This document shows, in pieces, positions 1 to 9,759 of a stretch of 32,862 nucleotides of DNA (its first letter is position 1; each line of letters opens with the position of its first letter). A model generated the notes under the pieces. That model ran no database searches. It was given only the letters and a program-made list of their open reading frames with translations, and was not told the DNA's origin. Where the stretch lies: the NCBI GenBank assembly GCA_012518975.1, contig JAAYRC010000206.1, positions 1 through 32,862 on the forward strand. Direction: 5' to 3'. The translations under genes were made by a program, and so were the position numbers. This DNA comes from Clostridiales bacterium (GTDB lineage Bacteria > Bacillota > Clostridia > Lachnospirales > Lachnospiraceae).

Positions 1-25
1 AAACACCTAAGGGGGAGGAATGACA

Positions 26-853
26 ATGAAATTTATCTCATGGAATATAGATTCATTAAATGCTGCTCTTGTTAGTGATTCAGCACGTGCTTTATTATCA
101 AGAGATGTAATAAATACAATTATCGAACATAAGGCAGATGTAATCGCTATACAGGAAACCAAGTTATCAAGCCAGGGACCTACTAAGAAACATAAAGAAA
201 TCTTAGAGAATATGTTTCCTGACTATGAAATTGTTTGGAATAGCTCAGTGGAACCAGCTAGGAAGGGTTATGCTGGTACCATGTTTTTATATAGGAATGA
301 TTTAGCACCATCTGTTACCTATCCTGTAATAGGAGCACCTGATACCATGGATGCGGAAGGGCGAATACTGACATTGGAATTTGAGGATTTTTATTTGACT
401 CAAGTATATACACCCAATGCCGGGGATGGTTTAAAACGTTTAGACGATCGCCAGACCTGGGATATAAAATATGCTGATTATCTGGAATCCTTAGATAAGG
501 AGAAGCCAGTTATTGCAGCAGGTGATTATAACGTGGCACATAAGGAAATAGACCTGGCCCATCCCGATAATAATCATAATTCTGCTGGCTTCACTGATGA
601 AGAGCGTCAGGGCTTTACAAATCTTTTAGCAAGAGGATTTACAGATAGCTTTCGTCTTGTTCATGGTGATGTAACAGGGGCTTATACCTGGTGGGCCCAG
701 AGAGTAAGAACTAGTAAAATTAATAATTCTGGTTGGAGAATTGATTATTGGTTAGTGAGTGATCGCATTGCAGATAAGGTTATAAAATCTGAAATGATTG
801 ATTCAGGTCCAAGGCAAGATCATACCCCAATACTACTTGAAATTGATATGTAG
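26..853 (+). CDS. xth: Exodeoxyribonuclease III (EEP family)
   Basis: N-terminus MKFISWNIDSLNA, QETKL, GDYNVAH and DHTPILLEI motifs of ExoIII/AP endonuclease. ATG at 26 has better spacing to GGGGGAGG than ATG at 20. Confidence 0.93.
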   Translation: MKFISWNIDSLNAALVSDSARALLSRDVINTIIEHKADVIAIQETKLSSQGPTKKHKEILENMFPDYEIVWNSSVEPARKGYAGTMFLYRNDLAPSVTYPVIGAPDTMDAEGRILTLEFEDFYLTQVYTPNAGDGLKRLDDRQTWDIKYADYLESLDKEKPVIAAGDYNVAHKEIDLAHPDNNHNSAGFTDEERQGFTNLLARGFTDSFRLVHGDVTGAYTWWAQRVRTSKINNSGWRIDYWLVSDRIADKVIKSEMIDSGPRQDHTPILLEIDM

Positions 854-890
854 TAAACAAACAAATAAATTAGCTAAGGAGGCTAAGCGT

Positions 891-1730
891 ATGGAAAGAA
901 AAATCAAACAAGAGGTAAGAGGTTTTAGGACACAGGATGGTGCGGGTGTAAACCTGGTAAGAGTATTAGGACATGGAACTATTGAGGAATACGATCCAAT
1001 ATTGATGCTCGATTCCTTTGATAGTGTAAACCCTGATGAATATATAGCAGGGTTTCCTATGCATCCCCATAGAGGTATTGAGACAATTAGCTATGTCTAT
1101 CGTGGCTATATGACCCACAAGGACAGTTTGGGCAACGAGGATACCATTGGAGAGGGTGAAGTCCAGTGGATGACAGCAGGTTCTGGCATTTTACATGAAG
1201 AAAAGCTACCAGCCTCCGAACGCCTCCTTGGTGTCCAGTTGTGGCTAAATCTTCCTGCAAAGGATAAAATGGTCCCACCAGCTTATCATAGCATTAAGAA
1301 CTCAGATATTGAGGAAATAGAATTTGATTGGGGTAAGCTTAGACTTTTGGCTGGAGAGTTTGAAGGAAGAAAGGGTTATATGAGCAAATACCTTCCTTTG
1401 GATTATTATGATCTACACATAAAAGCAAATGAGGCTCTTATATTAAATACAGATAATGACCGTTCTATAATGATGTTTACCCTTCTTGGTGATGCATATA
1501 TAGGAGATGAGCTAGTAAAAGAAAAGACAGCAGTAAAGCTAAGTTTGGGAGAGCAGGTAAAGGTAAGGGCGTCAGATAAAGATGCTCAAGTGTTATTTGT
1601 AAGCTCAACTCTTTTGTCTGAACCAGTTGCATGGGGTGGACCTATTGTTATGAACACAAAGGAAGAATTGAGTAAGGCCTTTGATGATTTGAAAAAAGGT
1701 ACATTTCTACAAAATGACATATCATATTGA
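891..1730 (+). CDS. Pirin family protein
   Basis: FPMHPHRGIETISYV..G....DSLGN, QWMTAGSGILHEE: typical pirin cupin. ATG 891 is preceded by AAGGAGGC; the track start at 798 overlaps exoIII and is unlikely. Confidence 0.92.
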   Translation: MERKIKQEVRGFRTQDGAGVNLVRVLGHGTIEEYDPILMLDSFDSVNPDEYIAGFPMHPHRGIETISYVYRGYMTHKDSLGNEDTIGEGEVQWMTAGSGILHEEKLPASERLLGVQLWLNLPAKDKMVPPAYHSIKNSDIEEIEFDWGKLRLLAGEFEGRKGYMSKYLPLDYYDLHIKANEALILNTDNDRSIMMFTLLGDAYIGDELVKEKTAVKLSLGEQVKVRASDKDAQVLFVSSTLLSEPVAWGGPIVMNTKEELSKAFDDLKKGTFLQNDISY

Positions 1731-1770
1731 TGAATATATTATTATAGTAAATAAATTTTAAAAATTCCCA

Positions 1771-1799
1771 TTGACAATTCCATCCTTATATTGTACCAT
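1771..1799 (+). promoter_or_regulatory. Sigma-A-type promoter of the gntR/ABC operon
   Basis: TTGACA (1771-1776), 17-bp spacer, TACCAT (1794-1799). Confidence 0.75.
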
Positions 1800-1801
1800 A
1801 A

Positions 1802-1824
1802 CTGTATTAACCACACTAGTACAG
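1802..1824. promoter_or_regulatory. Candidate GntR (YtrA-like) operator
   Basis: Inverted repeat CTGTA-N13-TACAG immediately downstream of the -10 box. Confidence 0.5.
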
Positions 1825-1887
1825 CTGGGACGAATGCGGTATCAAGGACATTTTATAGAAAATAAGAGTTTATGGAAGGAGAAGCCT

Positions 1888-2253
1888 GTGATAGTAATTG
1901 ATTATCGAGATCGAAGACCAATATATGAACAGGTAGTAGAGCGGTTTCAAGAATTAATACTAAAGAATCTACTTGAACCGGATAGTCAGCTACCTTCTGT
2001 TCGTAATTTGGCAATGGACCTATCCATTAATCCAAACACCATTCAGAGAGCATATTCAGAACTAGAGCGCCAAGGCTATATATATTCTGTTATGGGTAAA
2101 GGTAGCTTTGTAGCAGAAAACATACGATTGGTTTTGAATAAGAAAGAAGAGATACTGAATGAACTTAAGCAGTTAGCAAAAGCTGCAGAGGAGTATGGGA
2201 TAGCCAAAGAGGAACTGATTAATGTGATAATGGATGGAGTTAGGGAGGAGTAA
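1888..2253 (+). CDS. GntR family transcriptional regulator, YtrA-like subfamily
   Basis: VIDYRDRRPIYEQVVERFQELIL..LLEPDSQLPSVRNLAMDLSINPNTIQRAYSELERQGYI. GTG 1888 follows GGAAGGAGAA; the track start at 1771 lies in the -35 box. Confidence 0.9.
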   Translation: MIVIDYRDRRPIYEQVVERFQELILKNLLEPDSQLPSVRNLAMDLSINPNTIQRAYSELERQGYIYSVMGKGSFVAENIRLVLNKKEEILNELKQLAKAAEEYGIAKEELINVIMDGVREE

Positions 2254-2255
2254 TA

Positions 2256-3158
2256 ATGATTGAGGCTGTAAATATCAGCAAAAGTTTTGATAATATTAAG
2301 GCAGTAGATCAGGTTTCTATTAAAATCCAAGAAGGTAATGTGTTTGGATTTGTAGGAACCAATGGTGCTGGTAAAAGTACATTGCTAAGGATCTTATCTG
2401 GTATTATAAGACCAGATAGTGGAGAGGCTAGAATAGACGGGATGGAGATATTTGAAAACGTTAATGCAAAAGAACTTTTTTTCTATATTTCTGATGACCA
2501 GTATTTCTTTAACAATGCTACACCAAAGGAAATGAAAAAGTTTTATGGGTCCTTCTATTCAAAATTTGATAATGAACGGTTTGATATATTGATGGAGAAG
2601 TTTGAACTTGCGCAGAACCGAAAGATTAGTACCTTTTCAAAGGGAATGAAGAAGCAGTTGTCTGTAATAATTGGTATTTGCGCAAACACAAAGTACCTCT
2701 TCTGTGATGAAACCTTTGATGGACTTGATCCTGTGATTCGCCAGGCAGTCAAGAGTATTATTGCTAAGGAGATAGCGGACCGTAAGATGACTACAGTAAT
2801 TGCATCCCATAACCTTAGAGAGCTTGAGGATATATGTGATCATGTAGGCTTGCTACACAAGGGTGGTATACTTGTTTCTAAGGATTTATATGACATGAAA
2901 TTAAATATTCATAAGGTACAATGTGTATTTCAAGATGAAGATGATATAAACAAGGTATTTGATAAATTAGATATTATAAAGCAGGAGAAACGAGGATCCC
3001 TTTATACTATTACATCTCGGGGCAACCGTGATGAAATTTCCAGAGTTTTTGATGGATTAAGTCCAGTTTTTTATGAGGTACTACCCTTATCTCTAGAAGA
3101 AATATTTATAAGTGAAACGGAGGTGGTTGGTTATGACATCAAAAAGCTCATTTCTTAA
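2256..3158 (+). CDS. ABC transporter ATP-binding protein
   Basis: Walker A GTNGAGKST, signature STFSKGMKKQLS, Walker B YLFCDETFDGLDP; ATG preceded by GGGAGGAG. Confidence 0.95.
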   Translation: MIEAVNISKSFDNIKAVDQVSIKIQEGNVFGFVGTNGAGKSTLLRILSGIIRPDSGEARIDGMEIFENVNAKELFFYISDDQYFFNNATPKEMKKFYGSFYSKFDNERFDILMEKFELAQNRKISTFSKGMKKQLSVIIGICANTKYLFCDETFDGLDPVIRQAVKSIIAKEIADRKMTTVIASHNLRELEDICDHVGLLHKGGILVSKDLYDMKLNIHKVQCVFQDEDDINKVFDKLDIIKQEKRGSLYTITSRGNRDEISRVFDGLSPVFYEVLPLSLEEIFISETEVVGYDIKKLIS

Positions 3159-5211
3159 ATTACAAAAAGAAGATATAAAGAGAAGAATTTGGAGCATATC
3201 ACTCTCCATGCTGGCATTTTTCCTTCTATATACTTTGGTTTGTGCAATGAGGGTTAGTAACTATGGAAAGATATCGGGTAGTAACGATTGGAATTATAGA
3301 CAACTTGTTAATTTCATGGGACCAAATAATGAGTATTTAATGATGATTACGATTGTAGCTTCAGTGGTTATTGGCTTAAGCGGTTTCTTCTATTTGCATT
3401 CCCGAAGGAAGGTGGATTTATTTCATAGTATACCTGTTAGAAGAGAAAGAATGTTTGCGGCTGTCTATATTAATGGTCTACTAATATACCTTGTTCCATA
3501 CCTAATTAACATGCTTCTATGCATGGTAATATTGAGTATAAATAATTACATGACAGTGGAAGTGTTTGTAACCGCTTTATTTACATTTGGAGTTAATGTT
3601 ATTTATTATTGTCTTATGTATACAGTAACAATTATTGCCCTTATGTTAACAGGCAATATTGTAGTTAGTTTCTTAGGTTCAATGGTTTTCTTCATTTACG
3701 GTTTGTTTGTTACTTGGTTAATTGAGACGTATTTTACTAGTTTTTTCAGAAGCTATTATGAATTTGCTGTTTTTGATAAATTATATGCGACTTTATCTCC
3801 CATAGGTAGTTATGTTAAGACTTCAAGTTTATTGAGGGATGGTGGAGTAAACCTAAATCAATTATTTTCTATATTGATTGTTGTGGCCCTTACCTTGGCT
3901 TTGATTGCTTTTGCTGTTTTTCTTTACAAAAAGCGTCCTTCCGAATCAGCAGGAAATGCTATGGTCTTTGAGATATCGAAGCCAATTATCAAGCTTGCCC
4001 TTGTAATTCCCATATCCTTAGCAGGCGGAATTATGTTTATGTCAATATCAAATAATGATAGTAAGGGCTGGCTAATATTTGGATTAATATTTTCTTTGTT
4101 AATCAGTTATGGAATTGTTGAGACAATCTATAATTTTGATATTCGAAAAGCTTTTAGTGGAAAATATTATCTCCTTGCATCAGCATTAACAGTAGCTGTG
4201 ATAGCTAGTATTTTTCAGTTTGATTTATTTAAGTATGATTCATACATTCCAAAGAAAAAAAACATAGAGACGATGAGTGTGGTTATATACGGTTTAGATA
4301 ATCAAATCACATATTATAATTATTATGGTAATACAAATAGATATATATCTCCACAAGAATACCAACTTAATAACATGAAAATAAAGGACTTTGATTCGGC
4401 GTATTCTATTGTGGAAATGGGTATTGAATATTTAGATGAGAGCAAAGATATACCCCCATGGCTGACAGAATGGAACGAAAAGGAGTACAGATACATTGTA
4501 AGGTATAATTTAAAGAATGGAAAAGAAGTCCATAAACAATATGTTGTTCCAATTGATGTAAGCTACGATCATTTACAGGAAGTTTTTGAAGATTTGGATT
4601 TTAAGAAGGGGCATTATCCGATTTATAATTGGGAAGTTAGTAGTATTCAAATGGTTTCCTCCTATAATGATTTTGGGGAGAAGAGTTTTAGCTTAAGCCT
4701 GGAAGATAAAAGCAAACTACTAGGAATATTTAAGGAGGAATTAAGTGCTCTTAAGATGGAAGAGGTTAGTAAGACACAACCTGTTGCAAAATTACAATTT
4801 CAAACTAGAGACATTTCAGAAACTTACTATGTCTATCCGTCATATACCAGAACAATAAACTTTCTTAAGGAACATGGATTTGATGCGGTAAGTGTGTCGG
4901 AAAAAGATAATATCGAAAAGATAGTTATACAAAATCCAAATGCTTTATACAAGGATGATAAAGACAAGGTTGAGAGTTTGCAAATAGGAGAAAAGGAATA
5001 CACTAGTCCAGAATCTATAGGAGAGATATATTCTTCCTTGGTTTCAGATGAATACTATCATAATAATAGAATTCTTATAGATGTGGAGAGTTCTATAAAT
5101 GTTACGGTCACATTTAAGCTAGATGATTACGGGAACCATATAAATAAGTGGTATTATTTTAGAAAAGGAGAGATACCAGATTTTGTGAAGAAAGATATCG
5201 GAATCCAATAG
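3133..5211 (+). CDS. ABC-2-type permease with large soluble C-terminal domain (DUF6449-like)
   Basis: Multiple hydrophobic segments, then a ~290-aa hydrophilic C-terminal part; overlaps the ATPase gene. ATG 3133 follows GGAGGTGG. Confidence 0.75.
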   Translation: MTSKSSFLKLQKEDIKRRIWSISLSMLAFFLLYTLVCAMRVSNYGKISGSNDWNYRQLVNFMGPNNEYLMMITIVASVVIGLSGFFYLHSRRKVDLFHSIPVRRERMFAAVYINGLLIYLVPYLINMLLCMVILSINNYMTVEVFVTALFTFGVNVIYYCLMYTVTIIALMLTGNIVVSFLGSMVFFIYGLFVTWLIETYFTSFFRSYYEFAVFDKLYATLSPIGSYVKTSSLLRDGGVNLNQLFSILIVVALTLALIAFAVFLYKKRPSESAGNAMVFEISKPIIKLALVIPISLAGGIMFMSISNNDSKGWLIFGLIFSLLISYGIVETIYNFDIRKAFSGKYYLLASALTVAVIASIFQFDLFKYDSYIPKKKNIETMSVVIYGLDNQITYYNYYGNTNRYISPQEYQLNNMKIKDFDSAYSIVEMGIEYLDESKDIPPWLTEWNEKEYRYIVRYNLKNGKEVHKQYVVPIDVSYDHLQEVFEDLDFKKGHYPIYNWEVSSIQMVSSYNDFGEKSFSLSLEDKSKLLGIFKEELSALKMEEVSKTQPVAKLQFQTRDISETYYVYPSYTRTINFLKEHGFDAVSVSEKDNIEKIVIQNPNALYKDDKDKVESLQIGEKEYTSPESIGEIYSSLVSDEYYHNNRILIDVESSINVTVTFKLDDYGNHINKWYYFRKGEIPDFVKKDIGIQ

Positions 5212-5293
5212 GTAAGTAAGCTAATTAACTATAATTAATATATTTAACCTTGTATTAATTATGATTCGTTTGAATGTTAGAAAAATGATTAGG

Positions 5294-5358
5294 CCTTTCA
5301 TCTGTTTTGTTGAAGTTCAGCAGACAGATGAAAGGTTTTCTTATTTTTAAAGTTTTTT
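5294..5358 (+). terminator. Intrinsic terminator after the ABC permease
   Basis: CCTTTCATCTG ... CAGATGAAAGG followed by TTTTCTTATTTTT. Confidence 0.85.
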
Positions 5359-5367
5359 AAAAAAAGC

Positions 5368-5395
5368 TTGAATTTGTATAAAAATACGTTATAAT
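5368..5395 (+). promoter_or_regulatory. Candidate promoter of the downstream GTPase gene
   Basis: TTGAAT, 16-bp spacer, TATAAT (5390-5395). Confidence 0.55.
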
Positions 5396-5598
5396 ATATG
5401 GTAAATATATACCGCAATACTAAATCACAATGATTAAGTTGATTTATAGTTATCTTGTTGCATTCATTGAATCCTATAAGAAATCAATGGTTTGCACTAA
5501 GAAAAAGCATTTGCTAGATAACTGATCATGAGAAGGGTTGCAGCATATAGAAATGCAAACAGATGCATAATTATTAATCAGAAACGAGGAGGAGTAAC

Positions 5599-6942
5599 AT
5601 GAAGAAAAGAAATATTATAATTATTGGTGCTGCCGGTCGAGATTTCCATAATTTCAACACATATTATCGCAGCAATGAGCTTTACAATGTAGTAGCATTT
5701 ACAGCAGCACAGATACCTGATATTGATGACAGGAAGTACCCTGCTGAACTAGCTGGTGATCTATACCCACAGGGAATTCCAATTTATGCTCAGGATAAAT
5801 TGGCTGACCTTATTAAAGAACTAGATGTGGATGAATGTGTATTTGCCTATAGTGATGTAAATTATCAAGGTGTAATGGCTATTTCTGCTATAGTAAATGC
5901 TGCTGGCGCTGACTTTACACTTCTTGGACCTAAAAATACTGCAATAGAAAGTACAAAACCAGTAATTTCAGTGTGTGCAGTTAGAACAGGCTCTGGAAAA
6001 AGCCAGACATCAAGAAAAATCATTGAATTGCTAATGGAAAAGAATCTTAAGGTTATAGCAATTAGACATCCTATGCCTTATGGAGATTTAGTGGCTCAAA
6101 AAGTACAACGTTTTGCTACAGTAGAGGACCTACAGAAGCATAAATGTACAATTGAAGAAATGGAAGAGTATGAGCCCCACGTAGAGCGTGGAAACATTAT
6201 ATACGCTGGTGTTGATTATGAAGCTATCTTACGGGCGGCTGAAAATGATCCAGACGGTTGTGATGTAATCCTATGGGATGGTGGAAATAATGACTTCTCC
6301 TTCTATAAAGAAGATTTGGCTGTTACAATAGTAGACCCCCATCGTCCTGGTCATGAGCTAAGCTATTATCCTGGAGAAGTTTGCCTCAGAGTTGCAGATG
6401 TGGCTGTAATTAACAAGGTTGATAGTGCAAGTCAAGATGCAATTGCCACAGTTGAAAACAACATAAAAAAGATTAATCCAAATGCAAAAATTATTAAGGC
6501 TGAATCAAAGATAACTGTAGACAATCCAGATATAATTAAGGGCAAGAGGGTATTAGTAGTAGAGGATGGTCCTACTTTAACTCATGGTGAAATGAAGCTT
6601 GGTGCAGGAACAGTAGCTGCCCAAAGATTTGGAGCAGGAGAGATTGTAGATCCTCGACCTTATGTTGTAGGAAAGCTTAAAGAAACCTTTGATATCTACC
6701 CTAATATCGGTGTGCTATTACCTGCCATGGGTTATGGCGAACAGCAGTTAAAAGACTTGGAGCAGACAATAAACAATACAGAATGTGATGCTGTAATTGT
6801 AGGAACACCTATTGATTTGACTAGAATTATCAATATTAACAAGCCCTATACCCGTGTGCATTATGAGCTGGATGAAATATCTTCTCCAAACCTTACAGAA
6901 ATAATAAATGATTTTGTCAAGCAGCATAATCTAGAGAAATAG
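5599..6942 (+). CDS. Cyclic 2,3-diphosphoglycerate synthetase-like P-loop GTPase
   Basis: NAD-binding-like N-terminus IIIIGAAGRDFHNFNTYYR, P-loop RTGSGKSQTSRK, DVILWDGGNNDFSF, VINKVD. RBS GAGGAGG. Confidence 0.75.
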   Translation: MKKRNIIIIGAAGRDFHNFNTYYRSNELYNVVAFTAAQIPDIDDRKYPAELAGDLYPQGIPIYAQDKLADLIKELDVDECVFAYSDVNYQGVMAISAIVNAAGADFTLLGPKNTAIESTKPVISVCAVRTGSGKSQTSRKIIELLMEKNLKVIAIRHPMPYGDLVAQKVQRFATVEDLQKHKCTIEEMEEYEPHVERGNIIYAGVDYEAILRAAENDPDGCDVILWDGGNNDFSFYKEDLAVTIVDPHRPGHELSYYPGEVCLRVADVAVINKVDSASQDAIATVENNIKKINPNAKIIKAESKITVDNPDIIKGKRVLVVEDGPTLTHGEMKLGAGTVAAQRFGAGEIVDPRPYVVGKLKETFDIYPNIGVLLPAMGYGEQQLKDLEQTINNTECDAVIVGTPIDLTRIININKPYTRVHYELDEISSPNLTEIINDFVKQHNLEK

Positions 6943-6950
6943 AAGATCTT

Positions 6951-6985
6951 AAGGTCAATTAGATAAACTAATTGGCCTTTTTTAT
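6951..6985 (+). terminator. Intrinsic terminator
   Basis: AAGGTCAATTAG-ATAAA-CTAATTGGCCTT then TTTTA. Confidence 0.8.
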
Positions 6986-7085
6986 GTAGTAAAAATCGGC
7001 CATTGTTGACTGCTTTTGTATAAAATGCTAATATGAAATTATTAATTTTATAACTTTTGTGAGTACGATTTGGTGGGGGGCTATT

Positions 7086-9632
7086 ATGCAGAAAGAAGAT
7101 TCTTGGAAAACGCTTATATCGCAACAGAAGGAAGTAACTGAGAGGATAGAGAAGGAGATTGTTAGACTTAAATCAGAGGATTTTGTTGTAGAGAATGAAG
7201 CATTACGTGAAGAGCTTACTAAGTGTAAGACACAGCTGGCAGAGTTCAAACAGCAGGTATCGGTCTTATCTGATGAAAATAGAAAACTTAAGGATTCTCT
7301 ATATGAGCAGATTTATAATGAGAAAATAGCCATATTAAATGCTGTTAGTAAAAAGGTAGAGGCATATTATCATAGTTCTGTTAATGGTGAGATGAACCGC
7401 CTAAAGATGTTTGAAAATGACTCAAAACACAGGATTAACAATATCGTTAACATTCTAAAGCTTAATAGGATAGATGACCAGGATGAGATTTTTTCTAAGA
7501 TAGAAGAGCTTAGAGAACTACTAGATTATAAATTGGCTGAGGCTAGGAGGAATTATGCTGAACAAGAAGGAGCCTATAAGAAAAATCATCAAGAGCAATA
7601 TAGAAAGTTACATGAAGAGAGTGTTAGCCAAGAAGAAATGAAGCGGGCTCTAAAAAAGAACAATATTGAGTCCTTGATTGGATTAAATATTATTAATAAA
7701 CTTGGTATTTTACTACTAATCATAGGTATAATTACCTTAACTCAGTTTACCTATTTTAGGCTGCCAGATGTTTTAAAGACTATACTGGTATTTCTCGGGG
7801 GAGGGATACTACTGGTGGTTGGTGAACTTATAAATCGTAAAAAACCCAATGTGTTCTCACTAGGTCTTACCAGTGGAGGGGTAGCAGTTTTATATGTAGG
7901 GGTAGCTATAAGCTATTTTGATTTGAATACTATTTCCATGTATCCTGCTCTGGTTTTATGTATAGCCATAACCGCCCTATCTTTCTACCTGTCACAAAGG
8001 TATGAATCACAGACGATAGCTGCATTTAGCCTTGTGGGTGGTTATCTACCAATTCTTTCAATAGCAGCGGATGATATATTGGTTTATAGTGCTATGGTTT
8101 ACTTTATCATATTAAATCTACTCTTACTTTCTATTGCTTTTCGCAGAAAATGGTCTATAGCTGCTTTTATTGGATTTGCATTTAATGTATTTGCTACAGC
8201 ATACATAATGGAACTTAATCTGAACTTGTTTTCGACAAGGCCAGATTATATAAGTGCAAAGGACCTTATTACCATTCTATATATCCTCTTGGCATTTTTG
8301 ATTTATACCCTGATACCGATTGCAGGGGCTTATTTTGATAAAAAGAAAATGTCCGTGGCTGATGGGACTTTATTGGTTATGAACACATATATTAGTGCTA
8401 TATTTATGTATGTTGCCTTTTTCCAAACAGGATTTTATGCTTATACAGGAGTCCTAGCATTACTGTTTGCAGCAACATATTATTTTCTTTCTAAGTTTGT
8501 CAGCAAAAGGCTACCAGAAGAAAAGATGGTAGAGGAACTTTTCACTATCACTAGTTTTACCTTTATAGTTCTGTTCATTCCCCTACAGTTAGAAATTGTA
8601 TGGTTATCATTAGGATGGCTTATAGAGGGTGTACTACTTATAGTCTATGGAATTATAAAGGATAATAAGAAGCTTAGAAAATACGGTTATATAGTTTATA
8701 GTATGTGTCTAGGAATTTTTTATGTGTTTGATGTGTTTTTTAGGCTAATTGGTGAAAATCAATATTTCATCTATAAATATCTCTTTATTACCTTGGGGTC
8801 AATAGCTATAATCTTTGCATATCTCTATAAAAAGACCCTAGCAAGTAAGTCTATTAATAAGTTAAAATATTATACATATATAAATCTGTGGTTATTTATA
8901 TTCTATATGATAGGAATAGAGCTTGCTAATGTATTAAAACCTTTATTTATTAATAGTAGTATTAACCTTAACTATCTAATAAATGGATTGTGTATTTCAT
9001 TGGGCTTTCTTCTAGCATATATAGTACCACGAATTAAGCTACTTAATGACAAGATAATGAGGCAAATATCTATGACTATATACGGAGTGTCTATATTTTG
9101 GCTGATGATATTGAACATGGTAGGCTCTCCAATAGCCACAGAAGATATTACTTTGACAGTGACTATAATTGCTACAGCTATAATACTAGTAATCAACCTT
9201 CTTTCTGTTTTAGCAGTAATAGATTTATTAAGAGGGTTAGTACTAGAGCATGAGCTAGGGATAGAGTTGTACCCACTTATAGTTTCTATATACTTTTTGG
9301 TTATTCTTACACAGAATTTGACTATACAATATGAGTTAGACTTTAGCAACTTCATGATTAGCATTATATACATACTCCTATCCTTGGCATTGATTATCTT
9401 TGGTTTTGTTAAAAGATATTCATATATTAGAAGGTTTGGACTTGGCTTAACCTGCTTGGCTATGGCAAAACTATTTCTCATAGATTTATCGATCTTGACT
9501 AAGGGGTTCAGAATCATATCATACTTTGCCTTTGGAGTAATTCTTATAGCTATATCATTTGTGTATCAGTATTTTAGTAAAAGACTTGAGGGATATGTTA
9601 TTAGTGAAGATAGTCGGGAAGAATCAGACTAA
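7086..9632 (+). CDS. Coiled-coil N-terminus plus polytopic membrane protein (DUF2339-like)
   Basis: ~180-aa Glu/Lys-rich coiled-coil-like region followed by many hydrophobic segments; ATG 7086 behind GGTGGGGGG. Family call from overall architecture only. Confidence 0.6.
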   Translation: MQKEDSWKTLISQQKEVTERIEKEIVRLKSEDFVVENEALREELTKCKTQLAEFKQQVSVLSDENRKLKDSLYEQIYNEKIAILNAVSKKVEAYYHSSVNGEMNRLKMFENDSKHRINNIVNILKLNRIDDQDEIFSKIEELRELLDYKLAEARRNYAEQEGAYKKNHQEQYRKLHEESVSQEEMKRALKKNNIESLIGLNIINKLGILLLIIGIITLTQFTYFRLPDVLKTILVFLGGGILLVVGELINRKKPNVFSLGLTSGGVAVLYVGVAISYFDLNTISMYPALVLCIAITALSFYLSQRYESQTIAAFSLVGGYLPILSIAADDILVYSAMVYFIILNLLLLSIAFRRKWSIAAFIGFAFNVFATAYIMELNLNLFSTRPDYISAKDLITILYILLAFLIYTLIPIAGAYFDKKKMSVADGTLLVMNTYISAIFMYVAFFQTGFYAYTGVLALLFAATYYFLSKFVSKRLPEEKMVEELFTITSFTFIVLFIPLQLEIVWLSLGWLIEGVLLIVYGIIKDNKKLRKYGYIVYSMCLGIFYVFDVFFRLIGENQYFIYKYLFITLGSIAIIFAYLYKKTLASKSINKLKYYTYINLWLFIFYMIGIELANVLKPLFINSSINLNYLINGLCISLGFLLAYIVPRIKLLNDKIMRQISMTIYGVSIFWLMILNMVGSPIATEDITLTVTIIATAIILVINLLSVLAVIDLLRGLVLEHELGIELYPLIVSIYFLVILTQNLTIQYELDFSNFMISIIYILLSLALIIFGFVKRYSYIRRFGLGLTCLAMAKLFLIDLSILTKGFRIISYFAFGVILIAISFVYQYFSKRLEGYVISEDSREESD

Positions 9633-9712
9633 GTAAATTTAGCAGCAAAGCTTGCAAATATTAATAATAATTTTGGTTGGATATAAGCCTTTAGTAGTAT
9701 AGGGGCAATTTA

Positions 9713-9746
9713 AAAGAGACTATACCTTGTTGGCAATAGTCTCTTT
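9713..9746. terminator. Bidirectional terminator between convergent genes
   Basis: AAAGAGACTAT-N12-ATAGTCTCTTT. Confidence 0.75.
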
Positions 9747-9759
9747 ATATTCTAAAATT

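Noticed and set aside
8972-9517. 181-aa minus-strand ORF inside the DUF2339-like gene
   Set aside because: Antisense to a well-supported membrane protein gene, no RBS or recognisable domain; a by-product of AT-rich hydrophobic codons.
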